DNA of 64,000 bases from Balneatrix alpica DSM 16621. GTDB taxonomy: Bacteria; Pseudomonadota; Gammaproteobacteria; Pseudomonadales; Balneatricaceae. This document shows, one piece after another, positions 1 through 7,879 of the stretch (position 1 is the stretch's first letter; every line of letters starts with the position of its first letter). The stretch spans positions 114,749-178,748 of the forward strand of contig NZ_JHUZ01000015.1 in assembly GCF_000619885.1 (NCBI RefSeq). The letters are read 5' to 3'. The translations under genes and the position numbers were made by a program. The notes under the pieces were generated by a model. That model was not told the DNA's origin and did not search any database. It was given only the letters and a program-made list of their open reading frames with translations.

Positions 1-943
1 GTGACCAGTCATAAATCTCATGGCTGATGGGTAGATGCGCAAACGCCTGCTTAACCAACATCGCCAGATAGTTATCCGCATGAACACTCGCCACATGGAT
101 CGACTCGGGCTGAAAAAATTCAATGCAGTAGCGCAGTGCATCCTGACTGCAAAATAGGTTCAGACAAGGATATGGGGTTTTCATCCCGGCGAAAAAGTTA
201 GGGTTGCCCAGGTACAAGACCTGTGTTTCAGCGACGGGAAACAGCTGGGTAAGCTCGGCTTGTTGAATAATGCTAATCCCAGGATTAGTTGTAACGATTA
301 CATGCTTAACCTGAGCGGGAGGCAGTGCCCCTTGCTCCAAACACCCTAACCACTGGGGTTGCAGCCATTTTTCCTTATGGATTTGCCACCAGGCTAAAAA
401 CTCCGGCTCGGTAAACACGCCCCTTACCTGGGCATCGGCAATCCCTAAATCAGCCAAATTTTGTCGCAATAAGGGCTCACGACTAGGATGTAATACCAAC
501 ACGCCCTCGACGCGCTGCAACCATTGCTCATCCAATAACTGCTCTGGCCGAATACTCGTCAGACCCTGCCATTGGCTATCGGCCTTGGCTGCTCGATCCA
601 GCACACAGACCACCCTTTCCCTGACCCGACTGTCCGCTTGCTGCAAAAAAGCTTGAGCCAATGCACCACCGGGATAGATAGCAAAGCGCTGAAACGGTAG
701 GTATTCAGCAAGATAAGCCAGTGCAATTTCAAGATGACGAGGCGCAGCCCAAAACTGACGCAGCTGCTCCCCTACGTAGTCAAAATAAGGGGCTGGTTCC
801 GCCAGACAAGCCTCTGGTAGCGTGGCATAGGGGGCGGTCAGATGGCCCAACTCATCCACAAGGGGACGCACATCTCGATGGCCACTACATTCCCTCCCTC
901 GCGTGGGAAGCAATCTAAAACGCGTGATGTCCTGTGCTTGCAT
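1..943 (-). CDS. Glycan-island protein, partial, with an internal Rossmann-like module
   Basis: An open frame runs from an ATG at 943 off the left edge, giving 314 codons with no stop, so the C-terminus is missing. I do not recognise a named family. Residues about 85-170 look like the small Rossmann-like module seen in five other proteins here: a beta-strand with a Gly-rich turn (FAIYPGGALAQ), a second strand ending in Asp (VVCVLD), then a V-L-V-L-H strand. The rest resembles a GT-B-like transferase (TTNPGISIIQQAELTQLFP), but that is inference. The start shares one base with the stop of the upstream gene (TAATG), implying translational coupling. Confidence 0.6.
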   Translation of the reverse strand, partial: MQAQDITRFRLLPTRGRECSGHRDVRPLVDELGHLTAPYATLPEACLAEPAPYFDYVGEQLRQFWAAPRHLEIALAYLAEYLPFQRFAIYPGGALAQAFLQQADSRVRERVVCVLDRAAKADSQWQGLTSIRPEQLLDEQWLQRVEGVLVLHPSREPLLRQNLADLGIADAQVRGVFTEPEFLAWWQIHKEKWLQPQWLGCLEQGALPPAQVKHVIVTTNPGISIIQQAELTQLFPVAETQVLYLGNPNFFAGMKTPYPCLNLFCSQDALRYCIEFFQPESIHVASVHADNYLAMLVKQAFAHLPISHEIYDWS

Positions 944-2661
944 TAGCCTGCTCCCGATATCGCGGGAGCCTGGAGCTGTGCTAAAAAATCCTGCAAACGC
1001 CCCACATGTTGGCGGATATCATAGCGATGGCGCTGTTGCCAAGCCTGATCACAAAGCTGCTGCCACTGGGGAGAAGACATGATTGCCGCCAGACGCCCCA
1101 CCTCGGAAAATTCCATCTGATACAAGCTACCCTGATAAAGACGCTGATAGCCCCAGAAATCCCTTGAAGCCAAGACCGGCAACCCAGCCGCCGCATACAC
1201 CAGTGAAGAGGTAGCGACCGAGGTGGTGGCAAACATCTTAAAAGCCTCCTGCATGAATAGATCAGTGCACTGGGTCGATATTTTGTAAAACATCTGGTGA
1301 TAAGACAGAGCAAAGCCACCATGACAACGCCGAATACTCTCCACTAAGGCTGCAGGATCACGAATCGGCTCATGCACAATTAAAAAGGGCTTAATTGAGT
1401 CAGGCAGGGTGTCAATAAAAGCGCGAGTTGCTGGAGACATGCCGGCGTAATAGTGCAAATAAATCCCCTGCTCCAACACTTGTCTGGCCACTTGAGCCAA
1501 GGGAGCACGCGAAGGCTCATTAAACTCACTAAACAGCATCGACAGGGCAGCAAGATGAAAGCCATCTTCATATCGCTCCTGCTCCAGCGCAGGACTTGCA
1601 TGACCAAAACGATAAAGATGCAACCTAGGCACCTCAGGGATCAGAGCATTCTCAACAAAAGCCCCCATTTCCTCCACCGAAGAGCTGTATATCACCCCCT
1701 GACAACGCTGCATCATCTGGCGATATGCCCGGGCCGTAACAGCATCCCACTCGACTTCATCCAACCCACCTTTAATCGGGTCATAGAGCATCTGTACTTG
1801 CACCGCTCTCGGTTGCCACTGGGCAATCACCGCTGACAAAGCCGCACCACTGAGATAGCAATAAGCTGCGCGGCGCATATTCCATTGAGGATGAATATAA
1901 CTTTCGATGTTAATCAACAAACGTTGATCACTGAGCTTAACTTGCTGCAAAACCTGCAATAACTGCGGAAAAGTCAGCAGATGACTCACATCAGCAGGTA
2001 CCTGATCCACACTGATAATGGAATAGCCCAAATTTTGTGACAACCCGCCTAGCCAAATCACTTTGCGGCCTTGTTCACGTAGGGCCCTAAAAGTTTCAAT
2101 CCAGGTAGTAGTGAAATATTGACTGACAATAATGACCGCTTGTGGATGCTGCTCAATACTTTGACAAGCCTCCTCCACCTGTTGCTGGGATTGAGGTAAG
2201 GGGAGGTATCGATGGACCAAATCGGCAATCGTTATCGTGTGCTCAGCAGGAAAGCGCTGCTGAAATAGTTCGATCACTTTTTCTGTGATAGTCGGGATAA
2301 AGTACCCTGTTTTTTCCACTTCCAGCTCTGGCAACTCATCAGCAGGCAAAATACTGATACCCTGCCAAACCCGACCCTGTTTTAAATTATCCAGCAACAC
2401 TATCCGGGGAAATGCCGCCTGCAGATAAGGCAATATTGACTCGACATAATCCGGGCAAGGGCCCAGTACCAACGTATCAGTTTGCCCATTGCCCAAAAGC
2501 TGCCGTAGCTCCTCGACACTAGCTGTAGCAATAATAGCTTGCACTCGATCGTAGTGAGAAAGCCGTAACAGGAAATCAATCTTATCTGTTAGCCAATATG
2601 CATCCTCTATATGGCAAGCCTCACAAGAAGCAACAAGGTTTTCTTTAAAAGAGTGCATCAT
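943..2661 (-). CDS. Putative glycosyltransferase-like protein with N-terminal Rossmann-like module
   Basis: This is a protein of about 572 residues. Residues 62-140 show the recurring Rossmann-like module: TDTLVLGPCPDY, then IVLLDN, then GISILPADELPE, then a third strand GYFIPT. The C-terminal third carries YAAAGLPVLASRD, typical of the nucleotide-sugar-binding half of GT-B glycosyltransferases. The specific family and sugar are not recognised. Two consecutive ATGs (2661, 2658) follow the stop of the cytidylyltransferase gene by a few bases; I use the first, although a GTG at 2664 is possible. The Shine-Dalgarno sequence is weak, so coupling to the upstream gene is likely. Its place directly behind the phosphoramidate genes suggests a role in building the glycan that receives that group. 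Confidence 0.6.
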   Translation of the reverse strand: MMHSFKENLVASCEACHIEDAYWLTDKIDFLLRLSHYDRVQAIIATASVEELRQLLGNGQTDTLVLGPCPDYVESILPYLQAAFPRIVLLDNLKQGRVWQGISILPADELPELEVEKTGYFIPTITEKVIELFQQRFPAEHTITIADLVHRYLPLPQSQQQVEEACQSIEQHPQAVIIVSQYFTTTWIETFRALREQGRKVIWLGGLSQNLGYSIISVDQVPADVSHLLTFPQLLQVLQQVKLSDQRLLINIESYIHPQWNMRRAAYCYLSGAALSAVIAQWQPRAVQVQMLYDPIKGGLDEVEWDAVTARAYRQMMQRCQGVIYSSSVEEMGAFVENALIPEVPRLHLYRFGHASPALEQERYEDGFHLAALSMLFSEFNEPSRAPLAQVARQVLEQGIYLHYYAGMSPATRAFIDTLPDSIKPFLIVHEPIRDPAALVESIRRCHGGFALSYHQMFYKISTQCTDLFMQEAFKMFATTSVATSSLVYAAAGLPVLASRDFWGYQRLYQGSLYQMEFSEVGRLAAIMSSPQWQQLCDQAWQQRHRYDIRQHVGRLQDFLAQLQAPAISGAG

Positions 2662-2667
2662 CACTCA

Positions 2668-3408
2668 CTACTCATAATTATGAAATTGGGCGTCTTGGTT
2701 ATAAAGGTTTAAATCACTTTCTGTATCAACTTCACCCCACACCCCATTGTAAGGGACACCCTGTATCCACCCTGACCCTTTGGTAATCAACTGCTGCAAC
2801 ATACCTGTTATATGCATTTTAGCCACTTCTTCATCACTAAATGTTGTACATAACTTTTTAACCAATTGCCAACCTACTGGGGTCATTTTAATTAAACCCA
2901 TATATTGGCCATCAACCTCTTCATGCGAAGCAATTTTATCGCCTATTTCAATCACTTTATTTTGATCATCAAGCTTAAAACTTTCTGCATCATCTAGAGG
3001 ATTATCAAACCTTCTCTTCCATAGCTGCCACCAGTTCTCATCATACAGAACAGCAATATCCGCAGAGCTTTCGGCTAGACTTTTAACTGCAGCAGATGAG
3101 TAGAAAATATCAGCATAGCTAATAATACAGGGGTATTCAGAAAGGTATTCATCCGCACAAAAAAGAGAGCGCAGCATATTAGTGGAGCTCCACTTTGGGT
3201 TGTGAAACTGGCTACCAGAAAATCCCGAAAATCTATCTGCTAGATATCCCGTAACAACGGCAACATCTTCACACCCACCCAAACGTAAAGAAGTCAGCTG
3301 CCGCTCAAATAAACTCATGCCATTCACTTTCAGCATACATTTGGGGACATCATTAGTTATAGTCCCCATACGGCTGCCGCGCCCTGCTGCTAGAATAATC
3401 GCTTTCAT
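2668..3408 (-). CDS. Sugar-nucleotidyltransferase fold; probable CTP:phosphoglutamine cytidylyltransferase (Cj1416-like)
   Basis: The N-terminus MKAIILAAGRGSRMG with a downstream PKCMLKVNG is the signature of the LicC/RmlA-type nucleotidyltransferase fold, and a metal-binding Asp is plausible in ISYADIFY. Alone this would be a generic cytidylyltransferase. The neighbours (C26-type hydrolase, PEP-synthase-like kinase, methyltransferase, APS-kinase-like protein) match the C. jejuni Cj1415-Cj1419 set. There the equivalent enzyme couples CTP and glutamine phosphate to give CDP-L-glutamine. The length of 246 residues suits the family. The substrate is inferred from context. The gene is A+T-rich like its neighbours. 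Confidence 0.75.
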   Translation of the reverse strand: MKAIILAAGRGSRMGTITNDVPKCMLKVNGMSLFERQLTSLRLGGCEDVAVVTGYLADRFSGFSGSQFHNPKWSSTNMLRSLFCADEYLSEYPCIISYADIFYSSAAVKSLAESSADIAVLYDENWWQLWKRRFDNPLDDAESFKLDDQNKVIEIGDKIASHEEVDGQYMGLIKMTPVGWQLVKKLCTTFSDEEVAKMHITGMLQQLITKGSGWIQGVPYNGVWGEVDTESDLNLYNQDAQFHNYE

Positions 3409-3417
3409 AATAGCCTC

Positions 3418-4011
3418 CTAACCAAAAAGCTTTTGCAACCGTAAAACATCATCCTGCTGAAATGGATCTTCACGCTCTGGATGCCACATCCATCCTTGCC
3501 ATGGCAGCTTATTCGACTCTATGGCTTCGATCACACCATCCTGACATGTAGCAAGAACTCTATAGTCTGCTGGACACTGGGTTAAAGCATATTGATGAAA
3601 ACTATTCACCTCTTGTTCTATTTCACCGCATAGCCTATGCCGAAGCGCAACATGATTCGAAACCCTTTCAAGATTTGCCCCAGAAAAAACTGCCATAGTT
3701 TGCATTCCACGACATATTCCCAAAACAGGAATCTTATTACCCTCAGCCCAAACCAGTAGCTTTCTTTCTAGCAAAAAACGCAAATTCCGTTCCGAGGCAT
3801 CTCCCCCTCCTGTTAACAAAAATGCCTCCGGCTTAATAGATAGCAACCAACTCTGAAGCTTTTCATTATCAATGCTAATAGCATTAGGAATAGGAAAAGG
3901 TAAGTAGCCTGCATACAACAGCCATTGCACCAATTTTTGGTCAGAAGCATCACGAACTTCATTTCGCTCTGAATAAATATCCATGCGCTGTGTGTATACC
4001 ACTCGCTTCAT
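3418..4011 (-). CDS. Class I glutamine amidotransferase / peptidase C26; probable gamma-glutamyl-CDP-amidate hydrolase (Cj1417-like)
   Basis: A complete peptidase C26 / PuuD-type fold is visible: FLLTGGGD, nucleophile elbow GICRGMQ with the catalytic Cys, a conserved NSFHQYAL segment, and the catalytic His/Glu pair in MWHPERE near the end. In C. jejuni the homologous protein cleaves CDP-glutamine to cytidine diphosphoramidate and glutamate. The gene overlaps the kinase gene upstream by four bases (ATGA) and is followed after nine bases by the cytidylyltransferase, so the three are made together. A generic glutamyl hydrolase is the alternative; the context makes the phosphoramidate role more likely. 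Confidence 0.78.
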   Translation of the reverse strand: MKRVVYTQRMDIYSERNEVRDASDQKLVQWLLYAGYLPFPIPNAISIDNEKLQSWLLSIKPEAFLLTGGGDASERNLRFLLERKLLVWAEGNKIPVLGICRGMQTMAVFSGANLERVSNHVALRHRLCGEIEQEVNSFHQYALTQCPADYRVLATCQDGVIEAIESNKLPWQGWMWHPEREDPFQQDDVLRLQKLFG

Positions 4012-6332
4012 ACTAACGCTTCAACTCTTTTAGCCGCACAATCTATCGATATTACTTTTGCCTTACTCCAAGAAGAAAAAAGAGCCTCACCCACTCCAAT
4101 AACAGCTGGAATATTTTGTTCATTGGCTCTAATTGCCATATGACTATTGACACCACCATATGCTGTTATCAAACCTGCAATACCATGCGAGAATACCCAG
4201 TCATATCCAGGATCAGCACTCTTTATCAAAACTATCTTACCATTAAGGCTTTTTCCCGGCTCTGCTTGCACAGCATCCCCCCTAGCTTGCCCTAAAGTAA
4301 CATAGTTAGGCTCACACTCCGTCAGCTCAAAATTATAGACATCGTCTGGTTTAGTAATCAGAGAGGGTAGCCACAACTGGCAACTTTCACGATATCTCCT
4401 TTTTCCCTCAGATATAGAATCTTCTAGTAAAGAATAAGGATCGTCCCAACCAGAATACAATTTCTGCACACATTTAATATCAGAATATGATAAGTCTTCT
4501 ACAGAAAAACCTAACCCTTGCCCCCAACGCTTATAAAGAGCAAGTGCATCTGACAAATTCTTAGTAAAAAGAAACTTAGAATACTCTCTAAGCTCTATCG
4601 CTGACTTAATAAAATATATCAACTCATCAACGCTCACATTCAATCCATGCTGAATCAAAAGACATCCAATTTTATTTCGATGAGCAGCAGTTAAACAAAA
4701 TTCTGGTGACGAATCTGGTATATAAGCACAATCAACATGTGAAAAATAAAGAGCTGGAGACTCATCATACCGGGGAGAGCAGATATCATAGGTACCTGGT
4801 CTGAGATGACCGTATTCGGACAAAAAATCCTCTTTGCTTTTACAGTGAAAATCATGTGCCATACGCTTACTAACTGTATTAATACTTAGCATAAATGCAT
4901 GAAAGTCATGCTCTGTAAAAGCCCCCACGTTTACTAGAGATCGCAAGAGTTGAACTGCGATAAACCCAGCTCTAGCCAAGCCTGCAAAGGGTAACGTACC
5001 GTAACGCTTACAATCCTCCAAAAGCCAATAAATTTTTGACAAAGGATCAAGCTCAGAGTCTAAAACCCGCTTTCTTCTTTCAACCAAGCTATTAAGTTTA
5101 TTAGCATCACTCAACCACAGGGCATTTTCAGAACCAATAATTTTGTTTGTCAAAAACAACAGGCTTCTTTTTAGTTCAGCCAGCTCAAAATTTGAAAACC
5201 CATGATCAATCAGCTTAGCCAAGCGCATATCAAGATCAAATGAATAACAAGAGAAAACAATCTCAAACTCAACCTTGTCATGCAATGCAGGCATTTTTAT
5301 TAATGAATCAATATAATAATCAACAAGACGTTCAGCTAACCTGCCCTCAATTTCCTTTGGCAAAAAAGAGTTAAAAGAAACACGCACATCCACAAAAGGC
5401 TGCCCACCAAGACTCACAACCAAAGGAAAGCTTCGTAAGTTTTTATATCCGTAATTATTTCTTTGATAGGCCCAAATAGAGTCTGTAATTAAGTCTTGAT
5501 AAAGAGACAAAGATAATGGGCGCGGCCTAACCCCAATTATTTCAGCAGGATTCCAGTCCGGCATAACACCGAGCACAGTTCTGCTTCCATATAAAAATAC
5601 ATGGGGTTGCTGTACCTGAGTGACTCGTCTATGAATCCTAGACAATAATCTGCTATGAATAAAATCATTAACACAACCACTATTAACATTAAGTGGTCTC
5701 ACTTGTAACAAGTACAACTCAAATGGGTCTGCACACCAAGCAAACTCAATATCCAATGAATCAAAATCGACAAGATCAGCAAGCTCCTCCAAGAGAGAGA
5801 CAATATCATCAAACTCTTTAATGCCACAGGCTTTTCCAGCAGCAATAACTTTCGTTCTTGCCAACCCCATGCCTGATGTTACAAGATCAGTATCCCCCTT
5901 ATCTGAATAATTAATTACTCTATATGGAGAGCCTGTTGATGGATCATGTGAAAAAGCCACTCCCGCTAGCTTGACATTTACTAGCTGTGGCTGCACAAAA
6001 ACCTCATTATCACCACTATCAGTTTCGTATGAATCTATTACTTTCCCTACCGCGTCATGTATTTCCTTCGCGCCCTGAACATTTTTTAATGATAAGTATG
6101 CACCAGCATTCGATCCATAATATGTGTCTTCATCTAGCGCACTTGACCTAACGACTAGTGGGACTTCACCAAAACTCTCTAGAATTCTATTAACATAACA
6201 GTTAGGGTCGCACCTCCAAGCCTTGACAGAAAAGCGGACCATAGGTAGCACATTGGCCTTTTGTATAACTTTTCCAACACTCTCTAGCGTTGAAGCCTTG
6301 GTCTCAAATACAATCCGCTTTTCTACCATCAT
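4008..6332 (-). CDS. PEP-synthase-like kinase; probable L-glutamine kinase (Cj1418-like)
   Basis: About 774 residues with the layout of the PEP synthase/PPDK superfamily. An N-terminal ATP-grasp region carries PLVVRSSALDED and a later DPFELYLLQVRPL. A long middle part follows. The C-terminal swivelling phosphohistidine domain has GGVNSHMAIRANEQNIPAV, whose His should carry the phosphate. C. jejuni Cj1418 uses this design to phosphorylate the amide nitrogen of glutamine, the first committed step of phosphoramidate synthesis. I place the start at the ATG pair at 6332/6329, just after the methyltransferase stop; a longer frame to 6365 would overlap that gene. Strongly A+T-rich. Confidence 0.8.
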   Translation of the reverse strand: MMVEKRIVFETKASTLESVGKVIQKANVLPMVRFSVKAWRCDPNCYVNRILESFGEVPLVVRSSALDEDTYYGSNAGAYLSLKNVQGAKEIHDAVGKVIDSYETDSGDNEVFVQPQLVNVKLAGVAFSHDPSTGSPYRVINYSDKGDTDLVTSGMGLARTKVIAAGKACGIKEFDDIVSLLEELADLVDFDSLDIEFAWCADPFELYLLQVRPLNVNSGCVNDFIHSRLLSRIHRRVTQVQQPHVFLYGSRTVLGVMPDWNPAEIIGVRPRPLSLSLYQDLITDSIWAYQRNNYGYKNLRSFPLVVSLGGQPFVDVRVSFNSFLPKEIEGRLAERLVDYYIDSLIKMPALHDKVEFEIVFSCYSFDLDMRLAKLIDHGFSNFELAELKRSLLFLTNKIIGSENALWLSDANKLNSLVERRKRVLDSELDPLSKIYWLLEDCKRYGTLPFAGLARAGFIAVQLLRSLVNVGAFTEHDFHAFMLSINTVSKRMAHDFHCKSKEDFLSEYGHLRPGTYDICSPRYDESPALYFSHVDCAYIPDSSPEFCLTAAHRNKIGCLLIQHGLNVSVDELIYFIKSAIELREYSKFLFTKNLSDALALYKRWGQGLGFSVEDLSYSDIKCVQKLYSGWDDPYSLLEDSISEGKRRYRESCQLWLPSLITKPDDVYNFELTECEPNYVTLGQARGDAVQAEPGKSLNGKIVLIKSADPGYDWVFSHGIAGLITAYGGVNSHMAIRANEQNIPAVIGVGEALFSSWSKAKVISIDCAAKRVEALV

Positions 6333-6340
6333 CACCACTC

Positions 6341-7093
6341 TTATCCCTTGCTTTGCGCAACCCACATTCTTGTCGTATAGGGAACTATAATTTCACTTTC
6401 TTCGAGAGAGTTTACATATTCTTCTATAAGTTTTATCACATCAATAAAATTATCTTTTGCCTGTCTCGCTAGAGTTGCATGAGAGCGCCACGCCTCAATT
6501 AAATCTTCCTTACTCAATCGATGAGTAACACTACCAGAGATAAAGTGTACACCTTCATATAAACCAGACTGCTCTATAATTTCAGTCTGATCCTCTCTAC
6601 GCTTACCATAACTATAGTCAGACACATTCGATTTAATAATTTCTTCAATAGCATTCTGAACCGGATCATTTAAATCTCTATGATTCCAAAGCAATGCAAT
6701 CCAGCCTTTTGGCTTCAATAAACGTTTTGCTTCTAACAGTGCCTTTTGTTGATCGCAAACATTAAAAGATGATCCAAAAGTAACTGCGTCATACACACCA
6801 CTTTCACGCCCTGTCGCTTCTCCAACACCATCATACCAAGTGACATTCTCCCATGATTGAGTCCTGATCACGCCATAATGTCGCATGTCATCATTGGGCT
6901 CAACTGCATCAACAGTAAACCCTTCACTTAATAACTCCAATGTTAAATGGGCAACCCCAGCACCTACATCGCATATCCTACTACCTAAATGCAGAGACGA
7001 TAATTGATAAAATTGCTGCAATGCCTCTTTAGAATATTCTGGTCGTTTAATATAGGCTTTTGCTAATCCAGTATAATCCCACTCAGTTTTCAT
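6341..7093 (-). CDS. Class I SAM-dependent methyltransferase (Cj1419-like)
   Basis: A 250-residue methyltransferase. Motif I is ICDVGAGVAHLTLEL, followed by an acidic end of beta2 (VDAVEPN) and a motif IV-like segment (WIALLWNHRD). In C. jejuni the gene in this position is needed for the O-methyl group of O-methyl phosphoramidate, so the same job is likely here, although a sugar O-methyltransferase cannot be excluded. The start ATG overlaps the last codons of the upstream kinase gene. Its Shine-Dalgarno sequence is the G-rich run formed by the eight-base homopolymer at 7095-7102, so slippage there would change ribosome-site spacing. Confidence 0.75.
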   Translation of the reverse strand: MKTEWDYTGLAKAYIKRPEYSKEALQQFYQLSSLHLGSRICDVGAGVAHLTLELLSEGFTVDAVEPNDDMRHYGVIRTQSWENVTWYDGVGEATGRESGVYDAVTFGSSFNVCDQQKALLEAKRLLKPKGWIALLWNHRDLNDPVQNAIEEIIKSNVSDYSYGKRREDQTEIIEQSGLYEGVHFISGSVTHRLSKEDLIEAWRSHATLARQAKDNFIDVIKLIEEYVNSLEESEIIVPYTTRMWVAQSKG

Positions 7094-7604
7094 TCCCCCC
7101 CCTCATGTATCCTATAATATCTTCTGCCAAACTAAATATATCAGGCTGGTTTTCCCCAGCCACAACAAAATCTGAACTCTTTGGAAACTCAATCTCTCCT
7201 TCCATACCAGGCACCCTACCACCCGAAAATTTCCCAGATAAAGAGTACAATCCTTTCTGATTTCTAATCTTTAATATCTCTAATGGAACATCAAGAAAAA
7301 CCTCATAATAATCTTGAATATTTTCCCTATTCCAGTCACGAACCATATCAAACATTGATACAGTTGCGCATATTACAAAATGCCCTTGATCTGAAAGCAT
7401 CTTACACAATTTTGCGTAGAAGAAGGCTAGCCTCTTTCTATCCTCCTTCTCGTATCCCAGCTGAAAATGCAATAAAGCTCCACGAAGGTCATCGCCATCA
7501 AGCACAATAGGATTAACCCCGTTGCTGCGAACTTTTTCGGCTATAGCCTTAGCTAGGGTTGACTTTCCCGCGCCCGGTAATCCAGTTATCCAAATGCAGC
7601 TCAT
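7083..7604 (-). CDS. APS-kinase-like P-loop kinase; probable CDP-phosphoramidate 3'-kinase (Cj1415-like)
   Basis: A 173-residue CysC-type kinase with Walker A GLPGAGKSTLAKAI and the APS-kinase hallmark VLDGDDLR. No ATP sulfurylase, CysN or CysD is visible nearby, which argues against simple PAPS synthesis. In C. jejuni the Cj1415 kinase phosphorylates the ribose 3'-hydroxyl of cytidine diphosphoramidate, giving a PAPS-like donor. With the other four core enzymes adjacent and in the same order, that role is the best reading here. The gene lies eight bases behind a small Rossmann-module gene. Confidence 0.78.
   Translation of the reverse strand: MSCIWITGLPGAGKSTLAKAIAEKVRSNGVNPIVLDGDDLRGALLHFQLGYEKEDRKRLAFFYAKLCKMLSDQGHFVICATVSMFDMVRDWNRENIQDYYEVFLDVPLEILKIRNQKGLYSLSGKFSGGRVPGMEGEIEFPKSSDFVVAGENQPDIFSLAEDIIGYMRGGNEN
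7095..7102. repeat. C8 homopolymer tract at kinase/methyltransferase junction
   Basis: Eight consecutive C (G8 on the coding strand) cover the penultimate codons of the APS-kinase-like gene and the ribosome-binding region of the methyltransferase gene. Tracts of this kind can slip during replication. Here slippage would change the last few residues of the kinase and the spacing to the methyltransferase start, not truncate a domain. Confidence 0.8.
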
Positions 7605-7612
7605 TTTCCTTC

Positions 7613-7879
7613 CTAAAGAACAGCTGGAAAAATTCTTATGCTATCTCTCTCAAAGCCTTGCAATGTAAGATCTTTCACAATCTCCGAATAATAAGACGAG
7701 GCAACAATAATACTCACACCCTTTTTCGGGACATCATTAATAGAAAGTACAGGCTTACCCAAAAAAAAACTACCAACCTTTCCAATATCAGAATCAATAA
7801 AACCTAGAACTTCTTCAGAGAAGCGATAATACTTTAAGCACTTCTCACCTCCTTCACCAGCCCCATATATATAAATCAT
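7613..7879 (-). CDS. Stand-alone small Rossmann-like module (PglD-N-like)
   Basis: An 88-residue protein consisting of one Rossmann-like unit: MIYIYGAGEGGEKCLKYY (nucleotide-type GxGxxG turn), VLGFIDSD (strand ending in Asp), GKPVLSINDVP, then VSIIVASSYYSEIVKDL. This is the same fold signature found fused to several enzymes in this island, and it resembles the N-terminal domain of PglD-like sugar acyltransferases. The start overlaps the sulfotransferase stop (ATGA), implying tight co-expression and perhaps a complex. A nine-base A/T run at 7761-7769 lies in the coding region near residue 38. Function unknown; binding of a nucleotide or sugar nucleotide is inference. Confidence 0.7.
   Translation of the reverse strand: MIYIYGAGEGGEKCLKYYRFSEEVLGFIDSDIGKVGSFFLGKPVLSINDVPKKGVSIIVASSYYSEIVKDLTLQGFERDSIRIFPAVL
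7761..7769. repeat. A9/T9 homopolymer tract inside the small Rossmann gene
   Basis: Nine consecutive A on the plus strand (T9 coding) encode the Ser-Phe-Phe-Leu stretch near residue 38 of the 88-residue protein. A one-base change would frameshift the module before its third strand. Confidence 0.75.

Noticed and set aside
721..918. Short plus-strand open frame
   Set aside because: It lies antisense to the coherent minus-strand protein at 1-943, which has far better composition and coupling to its neighbour.
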